Source of the DNA: Anaerotignum sp.
GTDB taxonomy: Bacteria; Bacillota; Clostridia; Lachnospirales; Anaerotignaceae
Direction of reading: 5' to 3'
Length of the DNA stretch: 49,013 bases
NCBI RefSeq assembly: GCF_030625865.1
Contig: NZ_DAOUQB010000024.1
Location: 1 to 49,013, forward strand
Positions 30,394-37,865 of this stretch are shown here, piece by piece. The translations under genes and the position numbers were made by a program. The notes under the pieces were generated by a model. It ran no database searches. It saw only the letters and a program-made list of their open reading frames with translations, and had not been told where the DNA came from. Each line of letters opens with the position of its first letter. Position 1 is the stretch's first letter.

Positions 30394-30963
30394 CTAAGGG
30401 CGTTCTGCTTCGATTTTTCTTTTTGTATCCTCTACCGCCGCCAAACGCAGACGCAATAACACGGAATCCGCCTTTTCTGCTTCTAGCCTGCCATAAGTCT
30501 GATTTAATTCATATTCCAAAGGCAACCAGCTGGAAATAGGCGCTTCATTATGCTGAATCACCGCCTCCAACTTGTCCAAAGCTTTATAAATTTTAGCCTC
30601 TTTCGTTTCTAATGTCAACATTTCTTCAAATAATGTCTTAAATTTATCTCTTTGAGGCTGGGGTAAGGTATCCATCAGTCCAAAAACCATCTTATCTTCA
30701 TAAACAGAATCCGCCTGCGTTTTCAAGAAGGATGGAATATCTCCTGTAATTGCCTCTCCCAAATCATGCAGGATACACATTCGTATGATTTTGTTGAAAT
30801 CCGCATCAACAATCTCATCCTCCAACAAAAGCGCCATTAACGAAACACGCCAGCTGTGTTCTGCCACACTCTCTGGCCTTCCCTGGCTTGTTACCGAGTG
30901 TCTTGTATTATTTTTTAAATTTTCTGCAACATGAATAAAATCAAAAAATTCTTTTTCTGTCAT
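30394..30963 (-). CDS. HD-domain phosphohydrolase (YfbR-like)
   Basis: A 189-residue protein starting MTEKEFFDFIHVAENLKNNTRHSV. The HD-domain metal ligands are visible in ESVAEHSWRVSLMALLL (His), RMCILHDLGEAITGDIP (HD) and KIYKALDKLEAVIQHNEA (Asp). E. coli YfbR, a 5'-nucleotidase for deoxyribonucleoside monophosphates, has this layout, so a nucleotide salvage role next to thymidine kinase is plausible. ATGA overlap with the tdk stop shows coupling. Confidence 0.88.
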   Translation of the reverse strand: MTEKEFFDFIHVAENLKNNTRHSVTSQGRPESVAEHSWRVSLMALLLEDEIVDADFNKIIRMCILHDLGEAITGDIPSFLKTQADSVYEDKMVFGLMDTLPQPQRDKFKTLFEEMLTLETKEAKIYKALDKLEAVIQHNEAPISSWLPLEYELNQTYGRLEAEKADSVLLRLRLAAVEDTKRKIEAERP

Positions 30964-31547
30964 TTTCCCGACTCCTCTTTGATTGCCTTCTTCCAACAAC
31001 GATAGCACATGGGTCGATAACTTTCATTTCCTCCCAAAAAGACTTGCTCGCCTTCCGTCACAACATGACCCTCCTGGTCTAACCTGGCATTAACCGTAGC
31101 CTTTTTGCCACATGCGCAAACCGTCTTTAATTCAGAAATAGAATCTGCCAACTCGAATAATCTGGCACTTGCCGGAAAAAGCTTTGTGCGAAAATCCGTC
31201 CTTAGTCCAAAGCAAAGAACAGGTACATGGTATGTATCCACAATTTCTCTTAATTGGTCTACCTGTTCCGCCGTTAAAAATTGTGCTTCATCAATAATGA
31301 CGACTTCATAAAATTCTTTTTCCCGTGCCTGAAAAACTGCAAATAAATCCTCATTTTCTTTTATAGCATCACCCGTTTGCTCTAAGCCTATACGACTCCG
31401 GATGACATTTAAACCATCTCTTGTATCTCTTGCAGGCTTAATCAGCCAAACTCGCATTCCTTGTTCTTCATAATTAAACTTTGTAATCAACGCCTGCGCC
31501 GATTTTGAGCTCCCCATTACTCCATACTTAAAATACAACTTAGCCAT
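30960..31547 (-). CDS. tdk: thymidine kinase (type II)
   Basis: A 195-residue protein. The P-loop reads GVMGSSKSAQAL, in which Ser takes the place of the usual Gly before Lys; this SSKS/SSKT variant is known in part of the Firmicutes family. VVIIDEAQFL is the Walker B, CFGLRTDF the substrate region, and CACGKKAT with CYRCW form the structural zinc site. It phosphorylates thymidine with ATP. GGAGGG precedes the ATG. It heads the apparent operon tdk-HD-ktrB-ktrA. Confidence 0.94.
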   Translation of the reverse strand: MAKLYFKYGVMGSSKSAQALITKFNYEEQGMRVWLIKPARDTRDGLNVIRSRIGLEQTGDAIKENEDLFAVFQAREKEFYEVVIIDEAQFLTAEQVDQLREIVDTYHVPVLCFGLRTDFRTKLFPASARLFELADSISELKTVCACGKKATVNARLDQEGHVVTEGEQVFLGGNESYRPMCYRCWKKAIKEESGK

Positions 31548-31642
31548 ATTAACCCTCCATTAGTATTTCCATTTTTCCGTTCTTCATCATATCATAAACA
31601 CCAAGAAAATTCGAGTTTTTTCTTTCCTGGAATTTTCTGCGT

Positions 31643-31674
31643 AAAAAAAAACAGGGATAAAACATCATCCCTGT
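31643..31674 (-). terminator. terminator of the hpf gene
   Basis: Minus-strand ACAGGGAT/ATCCCTGT stem (8 bp) with an 8-base loop and a run of nine T, 13 bp past the hpf stop. It also insulates the tdk operon downstream. Confidence 0.9.
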
Positions 31675-31686
31675 TCACTCATAAAA

Positions 31687-32232
31687 TTAGAATTCCGGTT
31701 CAATTAGACCATAGGATCCATTCTTTCTCTTATAAACAACATTTACCTCGTCAGTCTCCCCATTGCGGAAAACAAAGAAACTGTGTCCAATCAATTCCAT
31801 CTCCATAACAGCCTCTTCGGCATCCATGGGCTTTACTTCAAAATGCTTTATCCTTTCAATTTTGTACAGAGGATCATCATCCAAATCAGTCTCCGGAACC
31901 AAAATTGTCTGATATTCTGCCAAATAGTTGTCTGAATTCTGACGTACCTTTGTGCGCATACGTTTTTTATAACGAACAATCTGTGAATCTAAGATATCCA
32001 CTGCCTTGTCCAAAGCAGCCATCATATCTGAATCACTTACTTCTGCGCGAATTATTCTCTTGTTCATAGGAATCGTCACTTCTACGGTTGAAACAAGCTT
32101 CTCCAAACTTAAAGTAATGGTCGCTACAGCATCCTCAGGAAACAGCTTTTTAATACGATCCATCTTGCGCTCTACGGATTCCTTTGTTTTGTCCCATACG
32201 TCAATGTTCTTTCCGATGATGTTATATAACAT
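31687..32232 (-). CDS. hpf: ribosome hibernation promoting factor, long form
   Basis: A 181-residue protein starting MLYNIIGKNIDVWDKTKESVERKMDRIKKLFPE. The N-terminal ~95 residues are the ribosome-binding domain (ATITLSLEKLVSTVEVTIPMNKRIIRAEVSDSDMMAALDKAVDILDSQIVRYKKRM); residues ~125-181 are the dimerisation domain (IKHFEVKPMDAEEAVMEMELIGHSFFVFRNGETDEVNVVYKRKNGSYGLIEPE). It dimerises 70S ribosomes to 100S in stationary phase. The start at 32232 has GGGAG nine bases upstream. A sigma-H-like promoter lies upstream (32331-32359). Confidence 0.95.
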   Translation of the reverse strand: MLYNIIGKNIDVWDKTKESVERKMDRIKKLFPEDAVATITLSLEKLVSTVEVTIPMNKRIIRAEVSDSDMMAALDKAVDILDSQIVRYKKRMRTKVRQNSDNYLAEYQTILVPETDLDDDPLYKIERIKHFEVKPMDAEEAVMEMELIGHSFFVFRNGETDEVNVVYKRKNGSYGLIEPEF

Positions 32233-32330
32233 AAACAACAACTCCCTTCGTGATCCCTTAGCAGGATCTTGTTCCATTTCCTCTTAATTTTTAAAGAGGA
32301 TATATAAAAGGCTACCCTTTTATAATATTA

Positions 32331-32359
32331 TAATTCGCCATAAAAAGAAAAAATCCTTT
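32331..32359 (-). promoter_or_regulatory. sigma-H-like promoter of hpf
   Basis: On the minus strand AAAGGATTT (32351-32359) exactly fits RWAGGAWWT and CGAATTA (32331-32337) fits HGAATWW, with a 13-bp spacer. The B. subtilis orthologue (yvyD) is known to be under sigma-H and sigma-B. Leader length would be about 90 nt. Confidence 0.6.
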
Positions 32360-32588
32360 TATCCCGAAGAAAAAAAACAAAAAATTCTATATTTTTTTAT
32401 TTTCCCAACTTTTTTTTTGGAAAGAACACAAAAAAAGTGTACATTCTCGGCGTTCGGTTTACAAAAAATTATTTTTCTCTAAAGCTAATTTCGAATTATA
32501 GTATAATTTGTCCTAATTTTAGTATTTTTTTTCTTCGACAAAATAAGGCACTTCTTGTTTTTTTCTACAGGTTGTACCCATGGCTTCC

Positions 32589-32668
32589 TGTGGATAATGT
32601 GTATAACTTTGTGTATAACTTGAAATGAAAGGATTTTTATTGTGGAAAAAACAATGCTGTTTTCCACA
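32589..32668. promoter_or_regulatory. cluster of five DnaA boxes
   Basis: TGTGGATAA (32589-32597), TGTGTATAA (32598-32606), TGTGTATAA (32610-32618) are three minus-strand boxes of the form TTATnCACA, two of them directly adjacent; TGTGGAAAA (32641-32649) and TTTTCCACA (32660-32668) form an inverted pair matching TTWTNCACA. They sit in a 770-bp AT-rich gene-free region (32,280-33,049) between hpf and the macrodomain gene. The remaining bases there show no credible ORF. Confidence 0.75.
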
Positions 32669-32995
32669 AAATTCACAAATTAAAAAATGTTGTGTTTCGA
32701 CACCAGCTCTACATAAAACTTTTTATCTCTGTTCGCAAATATTTGTTCTTCTTATTTTTTGAACAGAATTTTTTCGTTTGTCAAACGCTTTTTCTCCATT
32801 TTGCACGAAAAATTTTTTTCAATTCACATCCTCCAAATAGGGTATTATGAAAAATTATAGCTTGCTACAATCCCACAGATTTTCATTTTGCCATCCTTTG
32901 TTACCCCTCGATCACCTTGCTCGGCTCCATTTCCATTTAAGCATAGTAAAAAAATTACACCATCAAGGCTGATAGGATTTAATCAATCAAAATAA

Positions 32996-33020
32996 GCAGA
33001 CAGCTGTTTTTGCTGTCTGC
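32996..33020 (-). terminator. terminator of the macrodomain gene
   Basis: Perfect 9-bp stem GCAGACAGC/GCTGTCTGC with a 7-base loop, followed leftward by TTATTTT; it lies 29 bp past the macrodomain stop. Confidence 0.85.
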
Positions 33021-33049
33021 CCAAAACGATTTGCAGATTTATATTCTTC

Positions 33050-33574
33050 TTACTTCATAGCTCTCTTATATTCTTCCATAGCATATAAATATGCCTCTTT
33101 CGTTTCTTCATCAAAGCAAACCATTACCACCTGTTTAAAGAAAGAATCCTTCTGTAAAAACTCACATATGGTTCTTACTGCAACCTTCGCCGCACGTTCA
33201 ACAGGAAAACGATACACACCAGTACTGATTGAAGGAAACGCAATGGTTTTTACCCCATTTTCTTTGGCAAGGGACAAGGCATTTTTATAGCAGTTTTCAA
33301 GCAACTGATCCTCTCCCCATTTACCACCTCTCCAAATAGGACCTGGCGTATGAATGACATAGCTGGCTTTAAGTTTGTAGCCCTTTGTAATTTTTGCCTC
33401 ACCGGTCTTACAGCCACCAAGGGCTTTACACTCTTCTAAAAGTTCTGCCCCGGCAGAACGATGGATTGCACCATCCACGCCGCCGCCCCCCAAAAGGGAC
33501 GTATTTGCTGCATTTACGATAGCGTCAGTTTTTGCCTTTACGATATCTCCTTTTATGATAGAAAAACGTTGCAT
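33050..33574 (-). CDS. macrodomain protein (ADP-ribose hydrolase-like)
   Basis: A 174-residue protein: MQRFSIIKGDIVKAKTDAIVNAANTSLLGGGGVDGAIHRSAG is the canonical macrodomain start (GDIxxxxxDAIVNAANxxLxGGGGVDGAIHxxAG), with the C-terminal IAFPSISTGVYRFPVERAA block. Such MacroD/YmdB-type proteins remove ADP-ribose from proteins or deacetylate O-acetyl-ADP-ribose. The start at 33574 is supported by GGGGGG eight bases upstream; earlier ATGs are too close to that site. Monocistronic, with its own terminator. Confidence 0.93.
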   Translation of the reverse strand: MQRFSIIKGDIVKAKTDAIVNAANTSLLGGGGVDGAIHRSAGAELLEECKALGGCKTGEAKITKGYKLKASYVIHTPGPIWRGGKWGEDQLLENCYKNALSLAKENGVKTIAFPSISTGVYRFPVERAAKVAVRTICEFLQKDSFFKQVVMVCFDEETKEAYLYAMEEYKRAMK

Positions 33575-33706
33575 ATCCATAACCCCCCTATCTCTGGAAA
33601 CAGCTATTCCTTTATGGTTCATTGTAGCTGTTTTCTAAAAGTTCGTAAAGGCATTTTTGCAAAAAACTATTTTTTTACATATTTTCTTCTGCATTGAGTA
33701 GAATCC

Positions 33707-34414
33707 TTAATCCTGAACCGTCTTTTCAGGATCCACAGTTTCTCCGTCTTTTTCAACTGCAAATTCCACATGACTACCTAACGCAACCGTATACTTTGTA
33801 GGTTCACCTACCGTACCAATTGTTTGTCCTTTTGTTACAGTCTCGCCGACTTTAACGGAAATATCATCCGCCAGCTGACTGTATGTAGTCAGCCAACCGT
33901 TATCATGCTCAATTATAACGCTGTTTCCCTGCTCTTCATCTTTTGTAATTTCCTTTACTTTTCCTTTTTCCGAAGCTTTCACAGCTTCCCCTGCATCGGC
34001 AGAAATACTTATGCTGTCATTGGTATGATACTGATTCAAGGTCGGGTCATAAATGGCACAATCGACACTATAGGGCATTACAACCTCCCCCTGAACAGGA
34101 TAATCAAAAACAGGCTCTGACGTTTCCGTCTTGGGAGTGGAATCTGGCTGGGTAGCAGGGGGCGTATTTTCTTCATTGCTCTGTGTTTGTTTTTGCTGCT
34201 TGGTCTCGTCTACCGTAGGAGTTTGGGCTATGGTAACAGGTTGTAAATCTCCCACATCCACTTCACTCTCCATTAACTGAGACTGCGTTGCCTGCGGCAC
34301 TGTCTTTTTATAGTCCATTGCCTGCCAGACGACGCCTGCGCCAACTGCTAATAAGCAAAGGCATCCGCAAATTGTTGTAGTCCACATTAATGTTCTTTTT
34401 TCTTTATTTCTCAT
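33707..34414 (-). CDS. SpoIIQ-like protein with a degenerate M23 (LytM) domain
   Basis: A 235-residue protein: cytoplasmic MRNKEKRTL, one membrane helix (~9-30), a long Gln/Thr/Pro-rich linker and a C-terminal M23 fold (~105-225). The catalytic residues are largely lost: HTND replaces HxxxD, TTYSQL replaces the usual YxHL, and SHVEF replaces HxH. It is therefore likely a structural, not peptidase, member, as in SpoIIQ, which spans the engulfment septum with SpoIIIAH. Directly downstream of spoIID; a sigma-F-like promoter overlaps the spoIID stop. The start at 34414 has GGAGGTG seven bases upstream. Confidence 0.85.
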   Translation of the reverse strand: MRNKEKRTLMWTTTICGCLCLLAVGAGVVWQAMDYKKTVPQATQSQLMESEVDVGDLQPVTIAQTPTVDETKQQKQTQSNEENTPPATQPDSTPKTETSEPVFDYPVQGEVVMPYSVDCAIYDPTLNQYHTNDSISISADAGEAVKASEKGKVKEITKDEEQGNSVIIEHDNGWLTTYSQLADDISVKVGETVTKGQTIGTVGEPTKYTVALGSHVEFAVEKDGETVDPEKTVQD

Positions 34415-34432
34415 TATTTGCACCTCCAAGGC

Positions 34433-34462
34433 TATTGTTGCCAGCCTTTTTGGCTTTTATGC
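34433..34462 (-). promoter_or_regulatory. sigma-F-like promoter of the spoIIQ-like gene
   Basis: Minus-strand GCATA (34458-34462) and GGCAACAATA (34433-34442), 15 bp apart, match GYATA-N15-GGHNANAHTR at every position. The -35 overlaps the spoIID stop codon. B. subtilis spoIIQ is known to be sigma-F-dependent. The start site would fall at or near the ribosome site, giving a very short leader, which is a caution. Confidence 0.6.
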
Positions 34463-35377
34463 AATATTTTCAAACGAAATCCCCTGATAATAATGACATA
34501 ATATTTCCCGATAATCCATGCCATCCTCTGCTAAAAAAGATGCACCATATTGGCTCATTCCTGCACCATGACCATAACCATGGGTTACAAATACAAAACA
34601 ATCTCCTTGTCGCTCCACCTCAAAATTTGCACTGCGCAGCCCCAGTGCCTCCCGAACTTCTTTGCCCGTTAGAATTAAGCCGCCTACCCTTATTTTTTGA
34701 ATGTAACCCGCTTCAGATCTTACTATAATATGAAACGCTAACTCTCCTTCATTTTCATTCAATTCTCCATATTCTTTCAATTTATCCCAAACATCTTTTG
34801 CTGAAATGGTACAAGTATACTCATTATTGGGTGCATTTTTATCCTCTTCGCTATCAACGCTTTTTAAATAGGGCAAAGCACTGGTCCATACATTTTCGGA
34901 TGCCTCTGTTTTACCGGCACTTTGCGCATGAAATACCGCCAAAATCGGCTCACCATCATAAACCATAATTTCCCCTTGGGTTTCCTTTACCGCTTTTCGG
35001 ATTTTATTTGCATTTTCAATATAATTTTCTCCCCATTTTTTCTTTTGTTCTACAACAGAATTATAAGCTTGTCCTACATCATAAAGCACTTCCTCTGAAC
35101 CCACCTCCTGCATTTTTCGCACTTGATAGGTGCGGGCGGCTACAGCTTGCGCCTTCAATGCTTCCTCAGGAAAGGATGCTGGCATTTCTGCAGAAACTAC
35201 CCCTACAATATATTCCTCTAGTTCTGGCGAAAACACATCCTCAATTCCAATTAGCGTTTTTGCTTCCTTCACCTCTTCTGGAGAAAATCCTCCCCAAAGC
35301 ATGGTAATCAACAACGGAAGAATAATCACCGCTAATATAATATATCCAAATAGGATTGCCAAAAGCTTCTTTGCCAT
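34457..35377 (-). CDS. spoIID: stage II sporulation protein D (SpoIID)
   Basis: A 306-residue protein with an N-terminal membrane anchor (KKLLAILFGYIILAVIILPLLITML), then the lytic transglycosylase domain: VVSAEMPASFPEEALKAQAVAARTY (active-site Glu), FHAQSAGKTEASENVW, and the C-terminal THGYGHGAGMSQYGASFLAEDGMDYREILCHYY. SpoIID with SpoIIM and SpoIIP degrades septal peptidoglycan during engulfment in the mother cell. The start at 35377 is the ATG that gives the membrane anchor its proper position; a much longer frame is unlikely. Immediately upstream of the spoIIQ-like gene, the usual pair. Confidence 0.95.
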   Translation of the reverse strand: MAKKLLAILFGYIILAVIILPLLITMLWGGFSPEEVKEAKTLIGIEDVFSPELEEYIVGVVSAEMPASFPEEALKAQAVAARTYQVRKMQEVGSEEVLYDVGQAYNSVVEQKKKWGENYIENANKIRKAVKETQGEIMVYDGEPILAVFHAQSAGKTEASENVWTSALPYLKSVDSEEDKNAPNNEYTCTISAKDVWDKLKEYGELNENEGELAFHIIVRSEAGYIQKIRVGGLILTGKEVREALGLRSANFEVERQGDCFVFVTHGYGHGAGMSQYGASFLAEDGMDYREILCHYYQGISFENIA

Positions 35378-35597
35378 ACGCTCACTTCCTCTCCTTCCAA
35401 CATATGAACGAGAAAGAAGTTCCATGCTTTTCATCGAAAAGTTGTGCTGCAAAATAAGCTTTTTGAAACCCATTGAAAACTCATGTTAAAGGCGTTGGGT
35501 TTAAATATTTTTTATGTCATTTGGCATTTTCATAGTGTCATCTTAAAAAATAATCTTATAATAGGCTTAAACTCCAAACAAATATAATGAAACATAC

Positions 35598-35646
35598 AAA
35601 AAGCCCAACTGCATCACTCCCAATGTGTTCTGCAATTTGGGCTTTT
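35598..35646. terminator. bidirectional terminator between membrane protein and spoIID
   Basis: AAAAAGCCCAACTGCA pairs with TGCAATTTGGGCTTTT (one mismatch/bulge) around a 17-base loop; T-runs lie on both sides. It ends the leftward membrane protein transcript. Confidence 0.8.
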
Positions 35647-35701
35647 CAATTGTAACAAACATTTTACCAGTGGTTCCCTTGATCATACCAACATGAAACC
35701 G

Positions 35702-36505
35702 TTAAATCTTAAACCAAAATAGCCAGATTCCCAGTGCCGTAAAAAAAATGCAACCAATGATACCAATCTTAGCATCCCGCCTATCAATTCTGCGTACCCG
35801 TTTTAAAAATTGAGAACTATCCAATTCCGTAATATACTGCCCGCCAAAAAGTCCGATTTTTGTCTTAAGGTTTAATATCGGCTCTTTCTGCAGCATATAA
35901 AAAGTACGGCGAGTCATTCTAAAATGATAGGTAATACCATTTTGGATTCCCTCCAAAAAATAACCTTTTCCAATTCCTTTTTCCACACCGCTTTCACTGG
36001 CAATATAAAATTGGCACGACAAGAGGGTAAGCTCCTTTTTTTTGCAATATATTCGCTCTATTGTTGTAAATACCATTTGGGCAAATACCCAATTCACTGC
36101 CAACATCGGCGCCAACGTTAGCAGCATAGTCCAAATATTCCACCGATCACTTTTCCATCCTTGCACATTTAACATATATCCTTGAATTTGCGCTTCTGCA
36201 AAAGAATACAAGAACATGGCGAACAAAATTGCGTATAACATACCAAATACAATGCTGTGTCGCTTTCTAAGCTTCGTATTCCACATCTTTACATCCAGCA
36301 GTGAACGTCGGCAAACCAAAAACATCACAATACAAATTAATACCATTAAGCCGTTAATTTCCAAACCGCTTTCATAGGTAATTGTCATTGCAAAAATAGG
36401 CATTAACCATATACAAATAACGGTCCATCCCCACCTGCCAGACGTAGCGGAAATAAAAATACACCAATATATTATTATCAAGGTGACAAAGCCCAACCAC
36501 GCCAT
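35702..36505 (-). CDS. hypothetical multi-pass membrane protein
   Basis: A 267-residue protein with about six membrane helices: ~2-22, 25-45, 50-65, a basic loop (RKRHSIVFG), 88-105, 128-150 and a last one near 245-265 after a basic stretch (RVRRIDRRDAKIGIIGCIFF). A soluble-looking region (IGKGYFLEGIQNGITYHFRMTRRTFYM) lies between. No family recognised; it may be an uncharacterised Clostridia family next to spoIID. Not certain of the start codon. The terminator at 35598 follows. Confidence 0.6.
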   Translation of the reverse strand: MAWLGFVTLIIIYWCIFISATSGRWGWTVICIWLMPIFAMTITYESGLEINGLMVLICIVMFLVCRRSLLDVKMWNTKLRKRHSIVFGMLYAILFAMFLYSFAEAQIQGYMLNVQGWKSDRWNIWTMLLTLAPMLAVNWVFAQMVFTTIERIYCKKKELTLLSCQFYIASESGVEKGIGKGYFLEGIQNGITYHFRMTRRTFYMLQKEPILNLKTKIGLFGGQYITELDSSQFLKRVRRIDRRDAKIGIIGCIFFTALGIWLFWFKI

Positions 36506-36529
36506 ATTACCTTCTCCTTAACTGCAAAC

Positions 36530-37402
36530 TTAGATGCCTCTAAAACTGTCGGGACGGAACGTACTCCGACGGCGACTGGTTTCAATCTGCGCCAAAATTT
36601 TTTCTTTATCTCGATTTAATGTACCGCCTAAAGCAGTATAATTCGATGCATGATTTGAACGGAACATGGTGCCTTCTGCATCTACATTGCGAATAAACAA
36701 TTCTGTCTCATCCAAAACTTCCTGGGGGTCCAAAAGTTTAATTTCACCTCTTTGCACCTGATCGTATATCTCCGTGCCGGGTTCCACCATTAATGTCAAG
36801 AAACCAACATACTCGGGCTTAATTGCAGAAATAACTTTTGCACTGCCCAAAGCATGCTCCTTCCAATATTTTTTTCCGCCTAACCCGGAAATCACAGTCA
36901 TAGAAAGGGTCATCCCCGCTTCTCTGACTTTTACCCCAGCCTCAATCATCTCAGCGGCAGTAACACCCTTTTTCACATCTTTTAAAACCTCATCCGAGCC
37001 GCTTTCCAGCCCCATATAAACCATATCCAAGCCGGCTTCCCGCAAAAGGCGTAAATCTTCCGGGGTTTTATTCAAAATATCCTTTGGCGCACCATAAACA
37101 GAAATACGTTCCACTTCAGGAAAATATTCGTGGCACTTGTCAATAATATACAGCAAATCTTTGGTCTTAACAATCAGTGCATCCCCATCTGCAAGAAAAA
37201 TTCGACGCACTTTAATACGGCTATAATAGTTTCTTGCCATTTCCAGATCTTCCGCCACTTCTTCTAAGGGGCGAATACGGAAGATTTTGTCTTTATACAT
37301 ATTGCAAAACGTACAGGTATTTCTGGCACAGCCAATGGTAAGCTGAATAATCAAACTTCCAGCTTCACTTGGTGGTCTGTATACCGTTCCTTCATATCTC
37401 AT
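36530..37402 (-). CDS. radical SAM protein
   Basis: A 290-residue protein starting MRYEGTVYRPPSEAGSLIIQLTIGCARNTCTFCNMYKDKIFRIRP. The cysteine motif is CxxxxCxxC (CARNTCTFC), a spacing typical of this family and one residue longer than the classical CxxxCxxC. ADGDALIVKTKDL, VYGAPKDI and YMGLESGSDEVLKDVKKG follow the TIM-barrel strands. It belongs to the Elp3/coproporphyrinogen-oxidase-like radical SAM group; the substrate is unknown. The start at 37402 fits GGAG about ten bases upstream. Conserved gene in Clostridia. Confidence 0.9.
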   Translation of the reverse strand: MRYEGTVYRPPSEAGSLIIQLTIGCARNTCTFCNMYKDKIFRIRPLEEVAEDLEMARNYYSRIKVRRIFLADGDALIVKTKDLLYIIDKCHEYFPEVERISVYGAPKDILNKTPEDLRLLREAGLDMVYMGLESGSDEVLKDVKKGVTAAEMIEAGVKVREAGMTLSMTVISGLGGKKYWKEHALGSAKVISAIKPEYVGFLTLMVEPGTEIYDQVQRGEIKLLDPQEVLDETELFIRNVDAEGTMFRSNHASNYTALGGTLNRDKEKILAQIETSRRRSTFRPDSFRGI

Positions 37403-37484
37403 TATATCATCAACTCCTATCATCGTACTATTTTATCTATTATACAGGGATTCCCATGAAATTATCAATACCCATTTCTTACAA

Positions 37485-37513
37485 TTGACAGATAACATAA
37501 TTTTGAATATAAT
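37485..37513 (+). promoter_or_regulatory. perfect consensus sigma-A promoter of a structured RNA
   Basis: TTGACA (37485-37490), 17 bp, TATAAT (37508-37513): both hexamers match exactly. No convincing ORF begins downstream; transcription would begin near 37520. Confidence 0.9.
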
Positions 37514-37520
37514 AAAGCTT

Positions 37521-37723
37521 GTACTTTTGGTTTTTGTATATTGTTTTACGGTGGTTTGAGCAAAGGAAACCTTGAATAAAAATGCATCCTTCCGGTTGTT
37601 TTTGTCCTTGGATATTTTTGCTTTTTGCATCTTAATCCAATAAGTATAACAAGGGTCGAGTATTCTCGGCACACCCATTCCTTGTCAATATTTGGCGGGT
37701 TACAATATACGAAGCAAAAAAGA
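37521..37723 (+). ncRNA. ssrS: candidate 6S RNA
   Basis: About 203 nt from the strong promoter's start site. The ends pair: bases 37524-37544 with 37702-37722 form a long closing helix (5 bp, a small internal loop, then 13 bp). Inside, CAAAGGAA (37561-37568) pairs with TTCCTTG, then a central open region follows with a small hairpin on the 3' side (GGGT-CGAG-TATT-CTCG-GCAC-ACCC), and a terminal stem-loop (TTGTT, TTGGAT with ATCCAA, AACAA). This closing stem, central bubble with 3' hairpin, and terminal arm is the 6S RNA layout. No protein start is plausible. Primary transcript probably extends to the terminator at 37748-37777. Confidence 0.65.
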
Positions 37724-37747
37724 GAGATTATCTTTGATAATCGAAAA

Positions 37748-37777
37748 CGAGGGCAGCTTTTGCGCCCTTGTTTTTTT
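37748..37777 (+). terminator. terminator of the 6S-like RNA
   Basis: CGAGGGC...GCCCTTG stem with a GC inner pair and TTTT loop, followed by seven T. A perfect 7-bp hairpin GATTATC-TTT-GATAATC lies just upstream (37726-37742). Confidence 0.85.
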
Positions 37778-37802
37778 ATTTTAAAAATATTTTATTCTCA
37801 AA

Positions 37803-37850
37803 CAAAAATCCCTCTGTTGCTGTGGTATTTCTACCAAAGAAACAGAGGGG
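37803..37850 (-). terminator. terminator of the SLH-domain gene
   Basis: CCCTCTGTT pairs with AACAGAGGG around an inner GGTA-GAAA-TACC stem; the minus strand continues ATTTTTGTTTG. It lies about 16 bp past the SLH gene stop. Confidence 0.85.
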
Positions 37851-37865
37851 TTTTACTTAATTAAA

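Noticed and set aside
31500-31547. Inactive thymidine kinase because of SSKS in the P-loop
   Set aside because: The Ser variant is seen in functional Firmicutes type II thymidine kinases, and all other motifs are intact.
32437-32676. Overlapping ORFs of ~63 codons on both strands in the AT-rich region
   Set aside because: No ribosome site, Phe/Lys/Asn-biased composition, and DnaA boxes run through them; likely chance ORFs.
32280-33049. Reading the DnaA-box cluster as the chromosomal oriC
   Set aside because: No dnaA/dnaN, no change of gene orientation around it; kept as a DnaA-binding locus instead.
37433-37864. Opposite-strand ORFs of 80 codons over the 6S-like RNA
   Set aside because: They contradict the promoter-structure-terminator organisation, have no ribosome site, and the translation shows no protein-like pattern.
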